Assembly: GCA_045530725.1 (NCBI GenBank)
Contig: JAZSCT010000034.1
Span: 8,294 to 72,293, forward strand
Direction: 5' to 3'
DNA: 64,000 nucleotides
Source of the DNA: SIG435 sp045530725
Lineage (GTDB): Bacteria; Bacillota; Clostridia; UMGS1810
Each line of letters opens with the position of its first letter. Position 1 is the first letter of the stretch. Below are positions 54,140 through 63,965 of this stretch, piece after piece. The notes beneath the pieces were generated by a model. It made no database searches and was not told the origin of the DNA. It worked only from the letters and a program-made list of their open reading frames with translations. The translations under genes and the position numbers were made by a program.

Positions 54140-55354
54140 CTATGACATTCTTCGTTTGAGTACAGATTCAAATTCCTCATATGACATCTCATCAACAGAA
54201 TCAATGATTTCTATATTCATGGTTTTTGCTCTGTTTATGATAGTTTCCCTCTGATAAACATCGTTACTGATATATGTGCATATGAGAGCGAGTTTCGAAT
54301 ATTCTCCGCCGAACTTTTCTCCAACGGTATAAAGTTCGTAGAGGTCTTCTTTATGAACCTGACCGTTCTTGCAGGAAATAAACACAGGAATATATCCTCT
54401 TGTAAAAACTACATCAAGTTCATTTCTAGTGTCGGTACCGTCGGTTTCGCCTGTAATAATACCATCCCAGTCAACAAATACTCCCACATCCGAGTCATCA
54501 AAAAAACCAGGTTCTTTTTTACATATATTAAATGCAGTAACATATGTATAAAGTTCGAGAATATTCCCTGCTTTAAGCAAACATTGCTTAATCTGTTGAT
54601 TTTTGTAGCCAAAGGAGAGATTTTCTCCATCAAATAAATAATCAGTAATAAATCCGTGTTTTGCAAGTTTTCTTAACAAGTCCTCATTAACGGGCTTAAG
54701 TTTTTTGTTGTATTCAAGTTGTGACAGTTTGATTTTTACAATACCATCATATGAAAATGAGGCTGTTTTTTCAAACAGATCAAACATATTTGCCTGAATG
54801 TTCCACTCACGGCAATTGTCTTTGCAGATTTCCCATAGTGTTAGTACATCAGTTCTGAATTCATCATTGAAATCCCATTCGTAGTCAGTTTCAGTATTTT
54901 TGATTACAGAGCCGCCATTCATCTTCACACATTCGTCTATAGAAAGTCCTTTGTCATCTTCACAAACAATGTTGTCGCTATTCTTCACTCTAATAAGATT
55001 TCCCGTTCTTATATTAAACTGAACCATGGGAATATCTCTTGTAACAGACAGTTCTCCCATAGCAGCAAGTACCAGTTCCTTACCGCCTGTAAGGTCAAAT
55101 ACACAGTCCTTATTATCGGCTACAATTTCATCAAGAGCACAGTAAATCTTTTCATAATCATATCTTGAAACTTTTCTAAATTCAAGAACAATGTGAGGAT
55201 TTCTTCCACAAAGAACATTCTTAAGATCATTAATGCGTTTATCCCTCATTACTTTGTCAAAACCTACAAAGATAATCTTTTCGGGATTAAGTTTAAGCCC
55301 TGCTATGATATTCTGTATCTGACAGGTATCAAATAATTCTATCAATGTTTTCAT
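54140..55354 (-). CDS. Card1-like CARF nuclease (DUF1887 family)
   Basis: 404 residues. N-terminal CARF-type Rossmann domain (IIFVGFD, then VFDLTGGKELVLAAM at 85-99, the ligand-binding DxTGG loop); a middle winged-helix-like region; and a C-terminal PD-(D/E)xK nuclease with LELY (about 266-269), NELDVVF (311-317) and VFISCKNG (324-331). The usual ExK is SCK here, with Glu312 and Asp314 retained. Related Card1/Can2 enzymes are switched on by cyclic tetra-adenylate made by type III CRISPR complexes and cut nucleic acids. No cas gene or array lies within the window. ATG 55354 has AAGG nine bases upstream. Co-transcribed with the ABC exporter. Confidence 0.83.
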   Translation of the reverse strand: MKTLIELFDTCQIQNIIAGLKLNPEKIIFVGFDKVMRDKRINDLKNVLCGRNPHIVLEFRKVSRYDYEKIYCALDEIVADNKDCVFDLTGGKELVLAAMGELSVTRDIPMVQFNIRTGNLIRVKNSDNIVCEDDKGLSIDECVKMNGGSVIKNTETDYEWDFNDEFRTDVLTLWEICKDNCREWNIQANMFDLFEKTASFSYDGIVKIKLSQLEYNKKLKPVNEDLLRKLAKHGFITDYLFDGENLSFGYKNQQIKQCLLKAGNILELYTYVTAFNICKKEPGFFDDSDVGVFVDWDGIITGETDGTDTRNELDVVFTRGYIPVFISCKNGQVHKEDLYELYTVGEKFGGEYSKLALICTYISNDVYQRETIINRAKTMNIEIIDSVDEMSYEEFESVLKRRMS

Positions 55355-55385
55355 ATATAACGCCTTCTTTTGTATATTATTATCA

Positions 55386-55415
55386 AGTATATCATATATT
55401 GCGGGTTTAATGCAA
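55386..55415 (-). promoter_or_regulatory. Promoter of the CARF nuclease-exporter operon
   Basis: Minus strand TTGCAT (55410-55415), 18 bases, TATACT (55386-55391) with an extended TG; start about 25 nt before the ATG. Confidence 0.65.
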
Positions 55416-55450
55416 CAAAAAGCAAGTGAATGAATTATAAAACATTTCAT

Positions 55451-55489
55451 AAAAAAGGAGATATAAACAATTTACATATTTACATCTCC
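55451..55489 (-). terminator. Terminator of the addB-addA operon
   Basis: GGAGATGTAAA and TTTATATCTCC arms on the minus strand (55479-55489 and 55457-55467), one G-U, then six U (55451-55456). Confidence 0.85.
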
Positions 55490-55514
55490 TGTGTGCTTAT
55501 TCAATTGTATTATC

Positions 55515-55838
55515 TTAGTCTGACTCCAAAGTGCTTTCTGCCTTTTCGATGTTCAACTGTGCTTTCTTCTCTTCTTCGTAGAATTTCTTCACATTATCCA
55601 TCTGTATATTCATTGAATCCACAGTTTCGGATAGTTTTTTATTTTCCTTCTTTAACTGATGAATTTCATCCTTTAGTGCTTTTATTTCTTCGGTTTCGTT
55701 AAACTCCGCATTGTATATTAGAAAAAAACTCAACGCAAAAGATAAAGCGAATATAACTGCATATTTAAGAAAACCAACAAGCCACATTCTCAGATTGTAG
55801 GCTTTGGTATGTTCAGAAAAAAAGTTATAATAATTCAT
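55515..55838 (-). CDS. Small membrane protein with coiled coil, unknown function
   Basis: 107 residues. One membrane helix (about 22-42) is followed by a continuous charged coiled coil (about 48-102) rich in Glu and Lys with leucine heptads. Topology resembles FtsL/DivIC-like or YmdA-like proteins but no family motif is seen. It lies 14 bases after addA and just before the operon terminator, so it is co-transcribed with addB-addA. Confidence 0.7.
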   Translation of the reverse strand: MNYYNFFSEHTKAYNLRMWLVGFLKYAVIFALSFALSFFLIYNAEFNETEEIKALKDEIHQLKKENKKLSETVDSMNIQMDNVKKFYEEEKKAQLNIEKAESTLESD

Positions 55839-55852
55839 AGTTTAATCTCCTG

Positions 55853-58800
55853 TCAGATTTTGATAATTTTGTTACAGTTCAAAAGGCAAATATAGCATTC
55901 GTCACAGTCTTTACCCGTGATTTCACAAATAGCATCTTTATAAAGAAGAATCTGATTTTTGTAATTTGCCCTGATTTTATCTTCATCATCTGTTTTGTCT
56001 GTCTTGTAATCAACCAGAGTATAGTTTCCTCTTTCGTTTTCAAAAAACAGATCCACCGTACCCTGAATGACTATTGTTTCGTCACTATCTTCAAAGTGTT
56101 CCGAGACTTCTTTTGCACTTTTGAGCACCTTGAACGGAAACTCTCTGTAAACAGACGGGCTTTTTAAAATTCTCCGTCCCAAATCACTTTTTAAAAATTC
56201 CACAACAGATTCAGCATCTACAAGTTTCATATCATCTTCTGTAAAGAAATTCTTTTCTGCCATTTTCTCCATAAATGACTTAACATAAGATACAGAAATA
56301 TCCTCACAAAAATCAATATGTTTAAGCACAAGATGAGTTATTGTTCCCTTTCTTGCATGAGAATCCTTCACATCTTTTTTTCTTTCTCTTATAGGTGGGA
56401 TTGAATAGTATGAATAGTCTTCATCATTTTCAAGTCTGTTGTAAAACTCTTTAAGTTCCGTTACGGTAAATGCAGTCGGAATGTCATTTGTATATCCTGG
56501 ATAAACATATGTAAATCTTTTGTAAATATCAGATGATGTAAGCGAAGTATCGTCCTCTTCCCCCATATTAAGCATTGTTTTTGCATCAAAGGATGCATCA
56601 TCCATATAAGCATCCGAGATGTCAAGTGTGTGTGAGTCGATGATACTTAACTTAAATGCAGTATCTTCAGTTCTGTATTCACCAACATAAGTAGGATTAT
56701 CCTTCTCTATATATAGTACGCTCGGTATAATCCAGTCAAAGAAACACTTGGCTCCTAAAAGTATATCCTGAGGGAACGGTTTATCATATGAGGCATACAC
56801 ATCATATTTTGCCAGAGTTTTGTATGCATCAGGAATACACCCTACCATTATAAGTTTTTCTCTGGCTCTTGTCAATGCAACATAAAGAACTCTCTCCTCT
56901 TCGGATATTCTTTCATTGTTTATAATTTCCTTAATTGAAGTGAAGGAAATAAGCGGATAAGAAAAGTGGCTTGTAATATCAGAATACTTAAGTCCGATAC
57001 CCAGTTTTTTGTGCAAGAGAAAATCTCCTCTTTCTTCAAAAGGATTAAACTGCCTTGCACATCTTGCAAGAATTACAACAGGAAATTCAAGTCCTTTGCT
57101 CTTGTGGATAGACATTATTCTTACTACATTTTCCGATTCGTCTATAAGAGATGCTGAGGGAGAATCCTTTTTTCCACGAAGGTTTTCGTTGATAAAATGA
57201 ATGAAATTAAATATTCCCTTAAAATCCGTATTGCCGAATTCTTCTGCTCTCTTTATAAAAAGTCTTACATTAGCCAAAGCCTGTCCCGGAATTTCAAGGG
57301 ACATAACATACTCATTGAAGTTAGTTTCATCAATAAGATAATTCAAAAAGTCAACTGTGGAGAGAAGTTTTGACTGAGTTCTTAACTTTTCAAGTAATTT
57401 AAGAAAATTACTTATCTTAAGTCCGAGAGCGTCTTTGTATGTGGATTCATAAAGTCTCATAGCATTTATGAAGTAGTCGTTTTTGTCACAAAGACGGATT
57501 TTCATAAATTCGTTTTCGTCAAAATCAAATATGCTGAGCCTTAAAGCACTAATTAGTTCAATGTCATCAAGAGGATTAAGTACCACCTTGATCACCGAAA
57601 TAAGAGAAGAAATCTCCTCGGAATAAAGATATCCCTCATTGTAGTCGGTAAACACAGGTATGGAATACATTTTGAGAATATCTGTATAAACCTGCACATG
57701 TCCTTTAAGACTGCTCATAAGGACGGCAATATCCGAATACTTTATTTCTCTGAATCCTTTTTCCTTGTCAAATACCAGTTCTTTTGAATCGATAATCTGG
57801 CGAATCTTTTTTGCAATATAAATTGCCTCTGCGCTGTCAACAGTAAGTGCTTCTTCATCATCAGGGAAGTTTTCCTTTTCGAAGTTAATAATATCCACAT
57901 CAACGGTCTTAAAAAAATCTCTTTCTGTATAAGGCGAGTTTTCGTTATAATACAGATATTCATCCTCGTTGTATGTAAGACCGCCTACATCCTCTGTCAT
58001 TACACATGAAAAAATATGATTTACTGCACCAAGTATTTCACATCTACTGCGGAAGTTTTTGTTCAGAGTGATAAGTGAACAAGGCGAAACATCTGATGCA
58101 TCATATCTTGTATAAGTCTTTTGTTTGGATGTAAAAAGCGACGGATCAGCATCACGGAATCTGTAGATGCTCTGTTTTGGGTCACCAACCATAAAAATAT
58201 TGTTTTGCCCCTCTTCCATCCTTGATACAAGAGTAAATATCCTTTCCTGAACATTGTTACAGTCCTGATATTCGTCTATATATATTTCCTCGAAGGATTC
58301 TGAAAGGATCCTGGCATAATCGGTTTTTTTGCCATTTTCATCCATGAGACATTTCAGAGACAAATGCTCATAATCTGAATAATCAACAAGATTTTTCTTA
58401 AATTTAAGATCAGAAAACTCCACCGAAAAATCACGTACAAGAGAGTATATTGTCTCAATATATGAAGCGGCATTTTTCATCCCTTCCACAAGTTCTTCTT
58501 CAGGAAGTGAAATGATGCTTTTTATACCGTTTAAAAGTTCCTTACCTTCGTTTCTTAAAGAGACCGCTTTCTCAGATATATCGGGATCCATATTTTTGAC
58601 ATATGACTGACTTCTTGTTTTGAACTTAATCCCGCTGAAATATTCATAGGCTTTTGTCCATTCCGAAAGACTTTTAATTCCTTCGTCACAGATATTCATC
58701 TCATCTGAAAGAAATTCAGACAGCTTCACACCCTCCTTATCAAGATCACACAAAGAAATGGCTTTTTTGTATATGGAAAAAGCCTTCTTTACCATATATG

Positions 58801-59431
58801 ATGCCTTGTTAAGAAGAACATCCTGATATACTTTCACATTGCCGCATCTATACTGATTTACAACCTCATCAAGCCACTTTTCAGGCTCAGGAAAGGACCT
58901 TGAGAAATCATATATCTTAATAATTATATCAATAAGTGCAGAATCGGTTCTTCTTGTGTATGATGAAACAAGTTTCAGAAAGTTACTGTCCCCTGATTCA
59001 TAGAATCTTTCAAACACATTGTCTATGGCCTCTTTTTTTATAAGTTCTATTTCTGCAGGGTCACCTGTACGAAACTGCGGATCAAGACCCAGAGTGTTGA
59101 AATTTGATCTTATAATATCAAGACAGAAACTGTGAATAGTGGAAAAATGCGAATTGGCACTTAATGCAAGTTGCTTTTTGAGTCGGACATCGTCGGGATT
59201 CTCGTTAATTTTTTTCATAATATTTGCATTGATTCTTTCCCTGATTTCCGATGCAGCCGCATTTGTAAAAGTCATCACAAGTATCTTGTCAATGTCACAG
59301 CCATCTTCATCCATTATACGTCTTATTATTCTTTCTGTCATAACGGCGGTTTTTCCGCTGCCGGCAGACGCACTTACAAGAAGATTGGTTACGGGGGCGC
59401 ATATAGCGTCAGATTGTTCAGTTGTCCACAT
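55853..59431 (-). CDS. addA: ATP-dependent helicase/nuclease subunit A
   Basis: 1192 residues. UvrD-like helicase motifs: Walker A SASAGSGKTAVM, motif Ia, DEYQDCN (motif II), GDPKQSIYRFRDAD (III), LNKNFRS (IV), SIHKSKGLEFPVV (V) and VLYVALTRAREKL (VI). The C-terminal RecB-type nuclease has VDLFF and LVDYKTDKT. With AddB it processes double-strand breaks for RecA loading at Chi. Its ATG overlaps the addB stop by 14 bases. Confidence 0.95.
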   Translation of the reverse strand: MWTTEQSDAICAPVTNLLVSASAGSGKTAVMTERIIRRIMDEDGCDIDKILVMTFTNAAASEIRERINANIMKKINENPDDVRLKKQLALSANSHFSTIHSFCLDIIRSNFNTLGLDPQFRTGDPAEIELIKKEAIDNVFERFYESGDSNFLKLVSSYTRRTDSALIDIIIKIYDFSRSFPEPEKWLDEVVNQYRCGNVKVYQDVLLNKASYMVKKAFSIYKKAISLCDLDKEGVKLSEFLSDEMNICDEGIKSLSEWTKAYEYFSGIKFKTRSQSYVKNMDPDISEKAVSLRNEGKELLNGIKSIISLPEEELVEGMKNAASYIETIYSLVRDFSVEFSDLKFKKNLVDYSDYEHLSLKCLMDENGKKTDYARILSESFEEIYIDEYQDCNNVQERIFTLVSRMEEGQNNIFMVGDPKQSIYRFRDADPSLFTSKQKTYTRYDASDVSPCSLITLNKNFRSRCEILGAVNHIFSCVMTEDVGGLTYNEDEYLYYNENSPYTERDFFKTVDVDIINFEKENFPDDEEALTVDSAEAIYIAKKIRQIIDSKELVFDKEKGFREIKYSDIAVLMSSLKGHVQVYTDILKMYSIPVFTDYNEGYLYSEEISSLISVIKVVLNPLDDIELISALRLSIFDFDENEFMKIRLCDKNDYFINAMRLYESTYKDALGLKISNFLKLLEKLRTQSKLLSTVDFLNYLIDETNFNEYVMSLEIPGQALANVRLFIKRAEEFGNTDFKGIFNFIHFINENLRGKKDSPSASLIDESENVVRIMSIHKSKGLEFPVVILARCARQFNPFEERGDFLLHKKLGIGLKYSDITSHFSYPLISFTSIKEIINNERISEEERVLYVALTRAREKLIMVGCIPDAYKTLAKYDVYASYDKPFPQDILLGAKCFFDWIIPSVLYIEKDNPTYVGEYRTEDTAFKLSIIDSHTLDISDAYMDDASFDAKTMLNMGEEDDTSLTSSDIYKRFTYVYPGYTNDIPTAFTVTELKEFYNRLENDEDYSYYSIPPIRERKKDVKDSHARKGTITHLVLKHIDFCEDISVSYVKSFMEKMAEKNFFTEDDMKLVDAESVVEFLKSDLGRRILKSPSVYREFPFKVLKSAKEVSEHFEDSDETIVIQGTVDLFFENERGNYTLVDYKTDKTDDEDKIRANYKNQILLYKDAICEITGKDCDECYICLLNCNKIIKI

Positions 59432-62400
59432 AATTATCTTCCTCCAGTCTTTCCCATACCGAATCTGCTTTTAAAGTTTCGATATTTCTGAATTTACCTT
59501 TGAATCTGCAAACAGAAGAAAAGTCACAGTATGAACACGAACTGTGAACACCTTTCACATACGGATCTATTGTATATATACCTTCCATAATCCCCTGTGC
59601 AAGTTCAGTTGCCTTCTTCTCCAGATGATTAAACAGAATATAGAATCTGTCCTCCGATGCTGCATTTCTCTTATTGGAATTAAATGTATCAATATCAAAA
59701 GCATCACCAAGAGAATCCTCCGAAGAGATAAGTCCTTTCAGGGAGTAATGCTTTTCCGTTTCATCCTGAAGTTTTTGGATATCATCGTACTTTTTGCCTA
59801 AAAGGATGAAGTCATTTATCTTAAAATACAATGCACCTGCAGGCCTGTAATCGGGATTTGATCTGGTAAGAGCATCCAGATACACAAAAAGTTGAAAATC
59901 AAGCCCGTAGAAAAGATTTTCAAAAGAAAATTCCTTGTTGTTTGTCTTGTAGTCGATAACTCTTATAAATTCCCCGTCAGGAGTTTTGTAGGAGTCTGCT
60001 CTGTCTATTACTCCTGTGAGTTTCACGGTTTTGCCTGAGTTAAGTTTCAGTTCAACACAACCAAGCCCCTTATCATCAAATCTGATTTCATAACCCAAGG
60101 GAGAAAACCTGGAGTCTGCAATCTGTCTTACAAGATGGATAAAGGATGCACTTAAGGTCTCTTCAAGCCGTGTAATCTTAAATCGCTCTCTTGCTGAAAC
60201 TCTGTCTATATCGATTCCCATATCTTTGGTTATTTCTCTGATGTAATAAGCCACTCTTTCTCTGATATAGTTTTCGTCTATACCGGAAAAATGATCAAAC
60301 TTTGTCTCTGCTTCTTTGCAAAGCATCTCAAAAACTGCATGAGAAAGCGTACCTATATTTGCAAAATCAATTTCTCTTGTATATCTCGGTTCAAGATTAA
60401 GCATAAATCTTAAAAAATATGAGAACTTGCATGCTGCAAATTTTTCAAGTCTTGTTACTGTAGTATATAACACATCGGAAAAATACTTATCTTTAACTTC
60501 ATCAGAAAGCATTGCGGGGTTTTCTGACTTAAGAAGTGATCTTTTCAGTATATCTGCTTTTTTGGGATAAATGAGAGATAGAACAGAGAACACCCTCTCC
60601 CACTTTTTTGTATCTTTTCTGATGCCCTGCAAAACATATTCCCAACTTGTATATGGCGAATTCAGAATAAAGTCTTCGTCATCATCAGAAACATATACAG
60701 TATCAATCCCCAAATTCCTCTTTATCATAGTGACAACCATTGCTTCACGGGCAGTATCGCCTGTGATTTCTGTGTATGGGTATGATATGTAAAGGGATTT
60801 TTCAGGTATCGTCAGAACAGAATACACAAGAAATCTCTGATAATATATTTCATCAAGACTGTTTTTGATAAATTCTATGTTATACTCTGACAAAACATCC
60901 TTTTCGCCAGTTGTAAAAATACCAAAGGTGGAAGGCTTCTTCGGGAAGGAATTTTCCGTAGCACCAAGCACAAACAAAACCTTCACATTCTTGATTCTGG
61001 AACGGTCTGCATTGCCCACAGTCACACAATCGGAGGATGTGGGAAGAAGACCTATTGAACTGGAGGTAAATGCTACCTTCAGATAGGTATAAAACTCCTT
61101 CGGATTAATAAGAGTGTCAGAAAGGCCTTCGCTGATTTCATCAAGTATGGAAATGATTTTGTTCCATACAAGAGTTACGGTTTTTGCTTCATCAAGCATT
61201 GACAATGCTTCGAAGTCTTTTATTTCACTTACAATTTTCTTTTCGAATCCGCTGATTTTCATATAATCATACAAAGCATCACACATTTTTTCTGCAATAT
61301 GACGGCCTTTGATACGATTATGAAATTCTGTGATTGATTTAAGAAACTTATTTCTGGAAGAATTAATAATCTTAAGATACTTTTCGTTTAAGTCCTCTCT
61401 TCTTGAAAACTTGTCCAGTTTATCATTCCATCTTAAATCATTTATCCAGTCGGATTTGTTTATACTCATATTAAGCACATACTCTTCCAGTATATCAATC
61501 TCTTCGTCAGTCATATCAAGAAATCCAAGTCTTAAATAAGAAAAAATGGATTCATAAGAATAACTCTCTGTGTATATCCTCAAAGCACCAAGTACAAACT
61601 GAGCAGGATGAATATCTATAAGCGGTGTTTTTTCGTCTATAAATGTACGAATATTAAATTTTTTGAACACATCGTCTATAATACCTGAATAAGCATCAAG
61701 GTTTGAACATATTACCGCAATATCCTTAAACTTAAATCCTTCATCCCGACACAAAGACAGTATCTTTGATGCGGTATGTTTCACCTCGGATACAGCATCA
61801 AAATATGAATTGATACTAACATTATTCTCTGTATATCCTACTTTTTCAAAAGAAGAATAGATATTTTTTTCTATGTTATAAAGTGCAGAATCTTTTTTGT
61901 GACGCATATTTTCGCCTAAAAACTGACTTTTGTGCACTTTGATTCCGTTTTTGGCTGCTCCATCGATAAGTTTTGAAGAAGTGATTATGGATGGAGAAAA
62001 GAAAGAGAATCTGCTCTCTTTTGTATAGTTTAATACGTCAGTACACAAAGACACCGTTACTTCCTTGGCGGATTTTGATATTTCAAAAATCACATCAAGT
62101 TCCGGTGGGATAAAACTTGAAAATTCATCAAAAAAAACATAAGCCCCATCAAAAAATCCTGACGTACCTATCATACCTCTTACACTTGTAAGAAGGTCAG
62201 TAGAATCAGTATATTTTTCTTTGAGGATATTCTGATATGAAGAGTATATTTCTGCTATATCAGACAACTTTTCTTTTGTCATCTGATTTGAAATATTATC
62301 CTTAAGTTTAAGTATGTCATCAGGAAAAACACAATACTTTTTAAAACCTGTGATCATATCATTCATCAATGACACAAAACCTTCATTGGAAGACATCCTT

Positions 62401-62717
62401 GAATACAGTTTGAGATTGCCAGAATTAATTGCCTTGCTCATAAGGACAGAACGCACAGTATCACTTATAACGTCACAAACAGATTCTCCCGATTCTTCAT
62501 AAACTCTTTGTATAATTCTTTCAAAACTGATTACCTGACAGGATAATGGCGAAATACTGCCGATTATATCCATAATTTTTCTTTCGGTCATATGAGTAAA
62601 CTGTTCGGGCACACAAAGAAAAACCTTTTTTCCGCTATGGACAAGGCTTCTGATATTCTGATAGATATTATAACTTTTTCCGCTTCCTGCTCTTCCGTAC
62701 AAGATCTTAAGTCCCAT
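59418..62717 (-). CDS. addB: ATP-dependent helicase/nuclease subunit B
   Basis: 1099 residues. Walker A is GRAGSGKSYNIY; the inactive helicase fold fills the middle. The C-terminal RecB-type nuclease has the DYKTNN motif and an iron-sulfur cluster formed by FAACKFSYF and CSYCDFSSVC (four cysteines in the C...CxxCx5C pattern). It recognises Chi and provides one nuclease. ATG 62717 with GAGGTGA. First gene of addB-addA-small membrane protein. Confidence 0.94.
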   Translation of the reverse strand: MGLKILYGRAGSGKSYNIYQNIRSLVHSGKKVFLCVPEQFTHMTERKIMDIIGSISPLSCQVISFERIIQRVYEESGESVCDVISDTVRSVLMSKAINSGNLKLYSRMSSNEGFVSLMNDMITGFKKYCVFPDDILKLKDNISNQMTKEKLSDIAEIYSSYQNILKEKYTDSTDLLTSVRGMIGTSGFFDGAYVFFDEFSSFIPPELDVIFEISKSAKEVTVSLCTDVLNYTKESRFSFFSPSIITSSKLIDGAAKNGIKVHKSQFLGENMRHKKDSALYNIEKNIYSSFEKVGYTENNVSINSYFDAVSEVKHTASKILSLCRDEGFKFKDIAVICSNLDAYSGIIDDVFKKFNIRTFIDEKTPLIDIHPAQFVLGALRIYTESYSYESIFSYLRLGFLDMTDEEIDILEEYVLNMSINKSDWINDLRWNDKLDKFSRREDLNEKYLKIINSSRNKFLKSITEFHNRIKGRHIAEKMCDALYDYMKISGFEKKIVSEIKDFEALSMLDEAKTVTLVWNKIISILDEISEGLSDTLINPKEFYTYLKVAFTSSSIGLLPTSSDCVTVGNADRSRIKNVKVLFVLGATENSFPKKPSTFGIFTTGEKDVLSEYNIEFIKNSLDEIYYQRFLVYSVLTIPEKSLYISYPYTEITGDTAREAMVVTMIKRNLGIDTVYVSDDDEDFILNSPYTSWEYVLQGIRKDTKKWERVFSVLSLIYPKKADILKRSLLKSENPAMLSDEVKDKYFSDVLYTTVTRLEKFAACKFSYFLRFMLNLEPRYTREIDFANIGTLSHAVFEMLCKEAETKFDHFSGIDENYIRERVAYYIREITKDMGIDIDRVSARERFKITRLEETLSASFIHLVRQIADSRFSPLGYEIRFDDKGLGCVELKLNSGKTVKLTGVIDRADSYKTPDGEFIRVIDYKTNNKEFSFENLFYGLDFQLFVYLDALTRSNPDYRPAGALYFKINDFILLGKKYDDIQKLQDETEKHYSLKGLISSEDSLGDAFDIDTFNSNKRNAASEDRFYILFNHLEKKATELAQGIMEGIYTIDPYVKGVHSSCSYCDFSSVCRFKGKFRNIETLKADSVWERLEEDNYVDN

Positions 62718-62746
62718 AACAAATCACCTCATATATTTCTACATTT

Positions 62747-62775
62747 ATTTTACATCAAATTTTTCATTTCGGCAA
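62747..62775 (-). promoter_or_regulatory. Probable promoter of addB
   Basis: Minus strand TTGCCG (62770-62775), 17 bases, TAAAAT (62747-62752). Confidence 0.55.
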
Positions 62776-62800
62776 GTATCTTAAGATAATAAATTTCACC

Positions 62801-62829
62801 TTGTAAAATTTGGTATTCCGTGATAAAAT
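62801..62829 (+). promoter_or_regulatory. Promoter of rodA
   Basis: TTGTAA (62801-62806), 17 bases, TAAAAT (62824-62829) with an extended TG; CAGGAG precedes the ATG. Confidence 0.7.
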
Positions 62830-62858
62830 AATATAAAGTTTTAAATCAGGAGTTTACA

Positions 62859-63965
62859 ATGTTAAAAGATAAAAAAGAAATCTTCAAAGGAATGGACATA
62901 TTTCTTCTTGTAATCACATGTTTGAGTATGCTTTACGGCATTATAATGATTTCAAGTGCAGTCCGTTCCTATGATACAAGTTTTAAATTTGTAATAATAC
63001 AGGGTGTAGGTATAGTATTGGGACTTGCAGTTATGCTCTTAATCTCAAGATTTGACTATGATTACTACAGCGATTTTTCCATACTGATATACACAGTATG
63101 TATTCTTATGCTTGTGGCTGTTCTGGGATTTGGTACGGGACTTGAATCTACAGGCAGCAAAAGTTGGATAAGATTCGGCCCTATTGGTGTGCAACCGTCA
63201 GAATTTGTAAAACTTGGCTTTATCCTCACATTTTCCAAGCATCTGTCAAGAATCGATGATGTGAACAAACCAAAAAACGTAATTCTTCTCACTCTGCATC
63301 TTATGTTGCTTGTGGGACTTATAATGCTTCAGCCTGATTTCGGTACTACTATGGTTTTTATATGCATTTTTGTAGGAATGATGTTTCTTGCAGGAATCAG
63401 CAAAAAGTATATCATCGGTGCAGTTGTATCTGTATTGATCCTTGTGCCGTTGGCATGGTTTTTCTTCCTTAAACCTTATCAGAAAAACAGAATCCTCGTA
63501 TTCTTAAACCCTGAATCAGATCCTCTCGGTGCAGGATACCATGTTATTCAGTCAAAAATCGCCATCGGTTCAGGCGGAATATTCGGCAAGGGACTTTTCA
63601 AAGGAACACAAACTCAACTTGACATTCTGCCAGTTAAACACACAGACTTTATATTTGCAGTAATCGGAGAAGAACTCGGTCTTATCGGTGCACTTTTGTG
63701 TCTTGCTCTTCTCTTTACTTTGGTATTAAGATGCATTTATGTGGCTGTCAAATCAAAAGATAAATTCGGCAAATATATCTGTGTCGGTGTTGCATTTATG
63801 TTTATGGCGCATATTTTTGAAAATATCGGAATGTGCATAGGACTTATGCCTGTAACAGGTATCCCGCTTCCCTTCTTTTCATACGGCGGTTCATCAGTAG
63901 TGACAAACCTTATAGCCATAGGGCTTGTGCAAAGTGTTTATAGAAAAGGACGAAAAATCTTTTAA
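62859..63965 (+). CDS. rodA: Rod shape-determining SEDS protein RodA
   Basis: 368 residues, about ten membrane helices. SEDS motifs: STGSKSWIRFGPIGVQPSEFVKL, LQPDFGTTMVF with the catalytic-type Asp, GAGYHVIQSKIAIGSGG and FFSYGGSSVVTNLIAIGLV. It is the glycosyltransferase that works with PBP2 (mrdA at 29905) and MreBCD. In many clostridia rodA follows the min genes inside the mre cluster; here it lies about 31 kb away in the opposite orientation. Only 35 bases follow before the window ends, with no feature seen. Confidence 0.95.
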   Translation: MLKDKKEIFKGMDIFLLVITCLSMLYGIIMISSAVRSYDTSFKFVIIQGVGIVLGLAVMLLISRFDYDYYSDFSILIYTVCILMLVAVLGFGTGLESTGSKSWIRFGPIGVQPSEFVKLGFILTFSKHLSRIDDVNKPKNVILLTLHLMLLVGLIMLQPDFGTTMVFICIFVGMMFLAGISKKYIIGAVVSVLILVPLAWFFFLKPYQKNRILVFLNPESDPLGAGYHVIQSKIAIGSGGIFGKGLFKGTQTQLDILPVKHTDFIFAVIGEELGLIGALLCLALLFTLVLRCIYVAVKSKDKFGKYICVGVAFMFMAHIFENIGMCIGLMPVTGIPLPFFSYGGSSVVTNLIAIGLVQSVYRKGRKIF

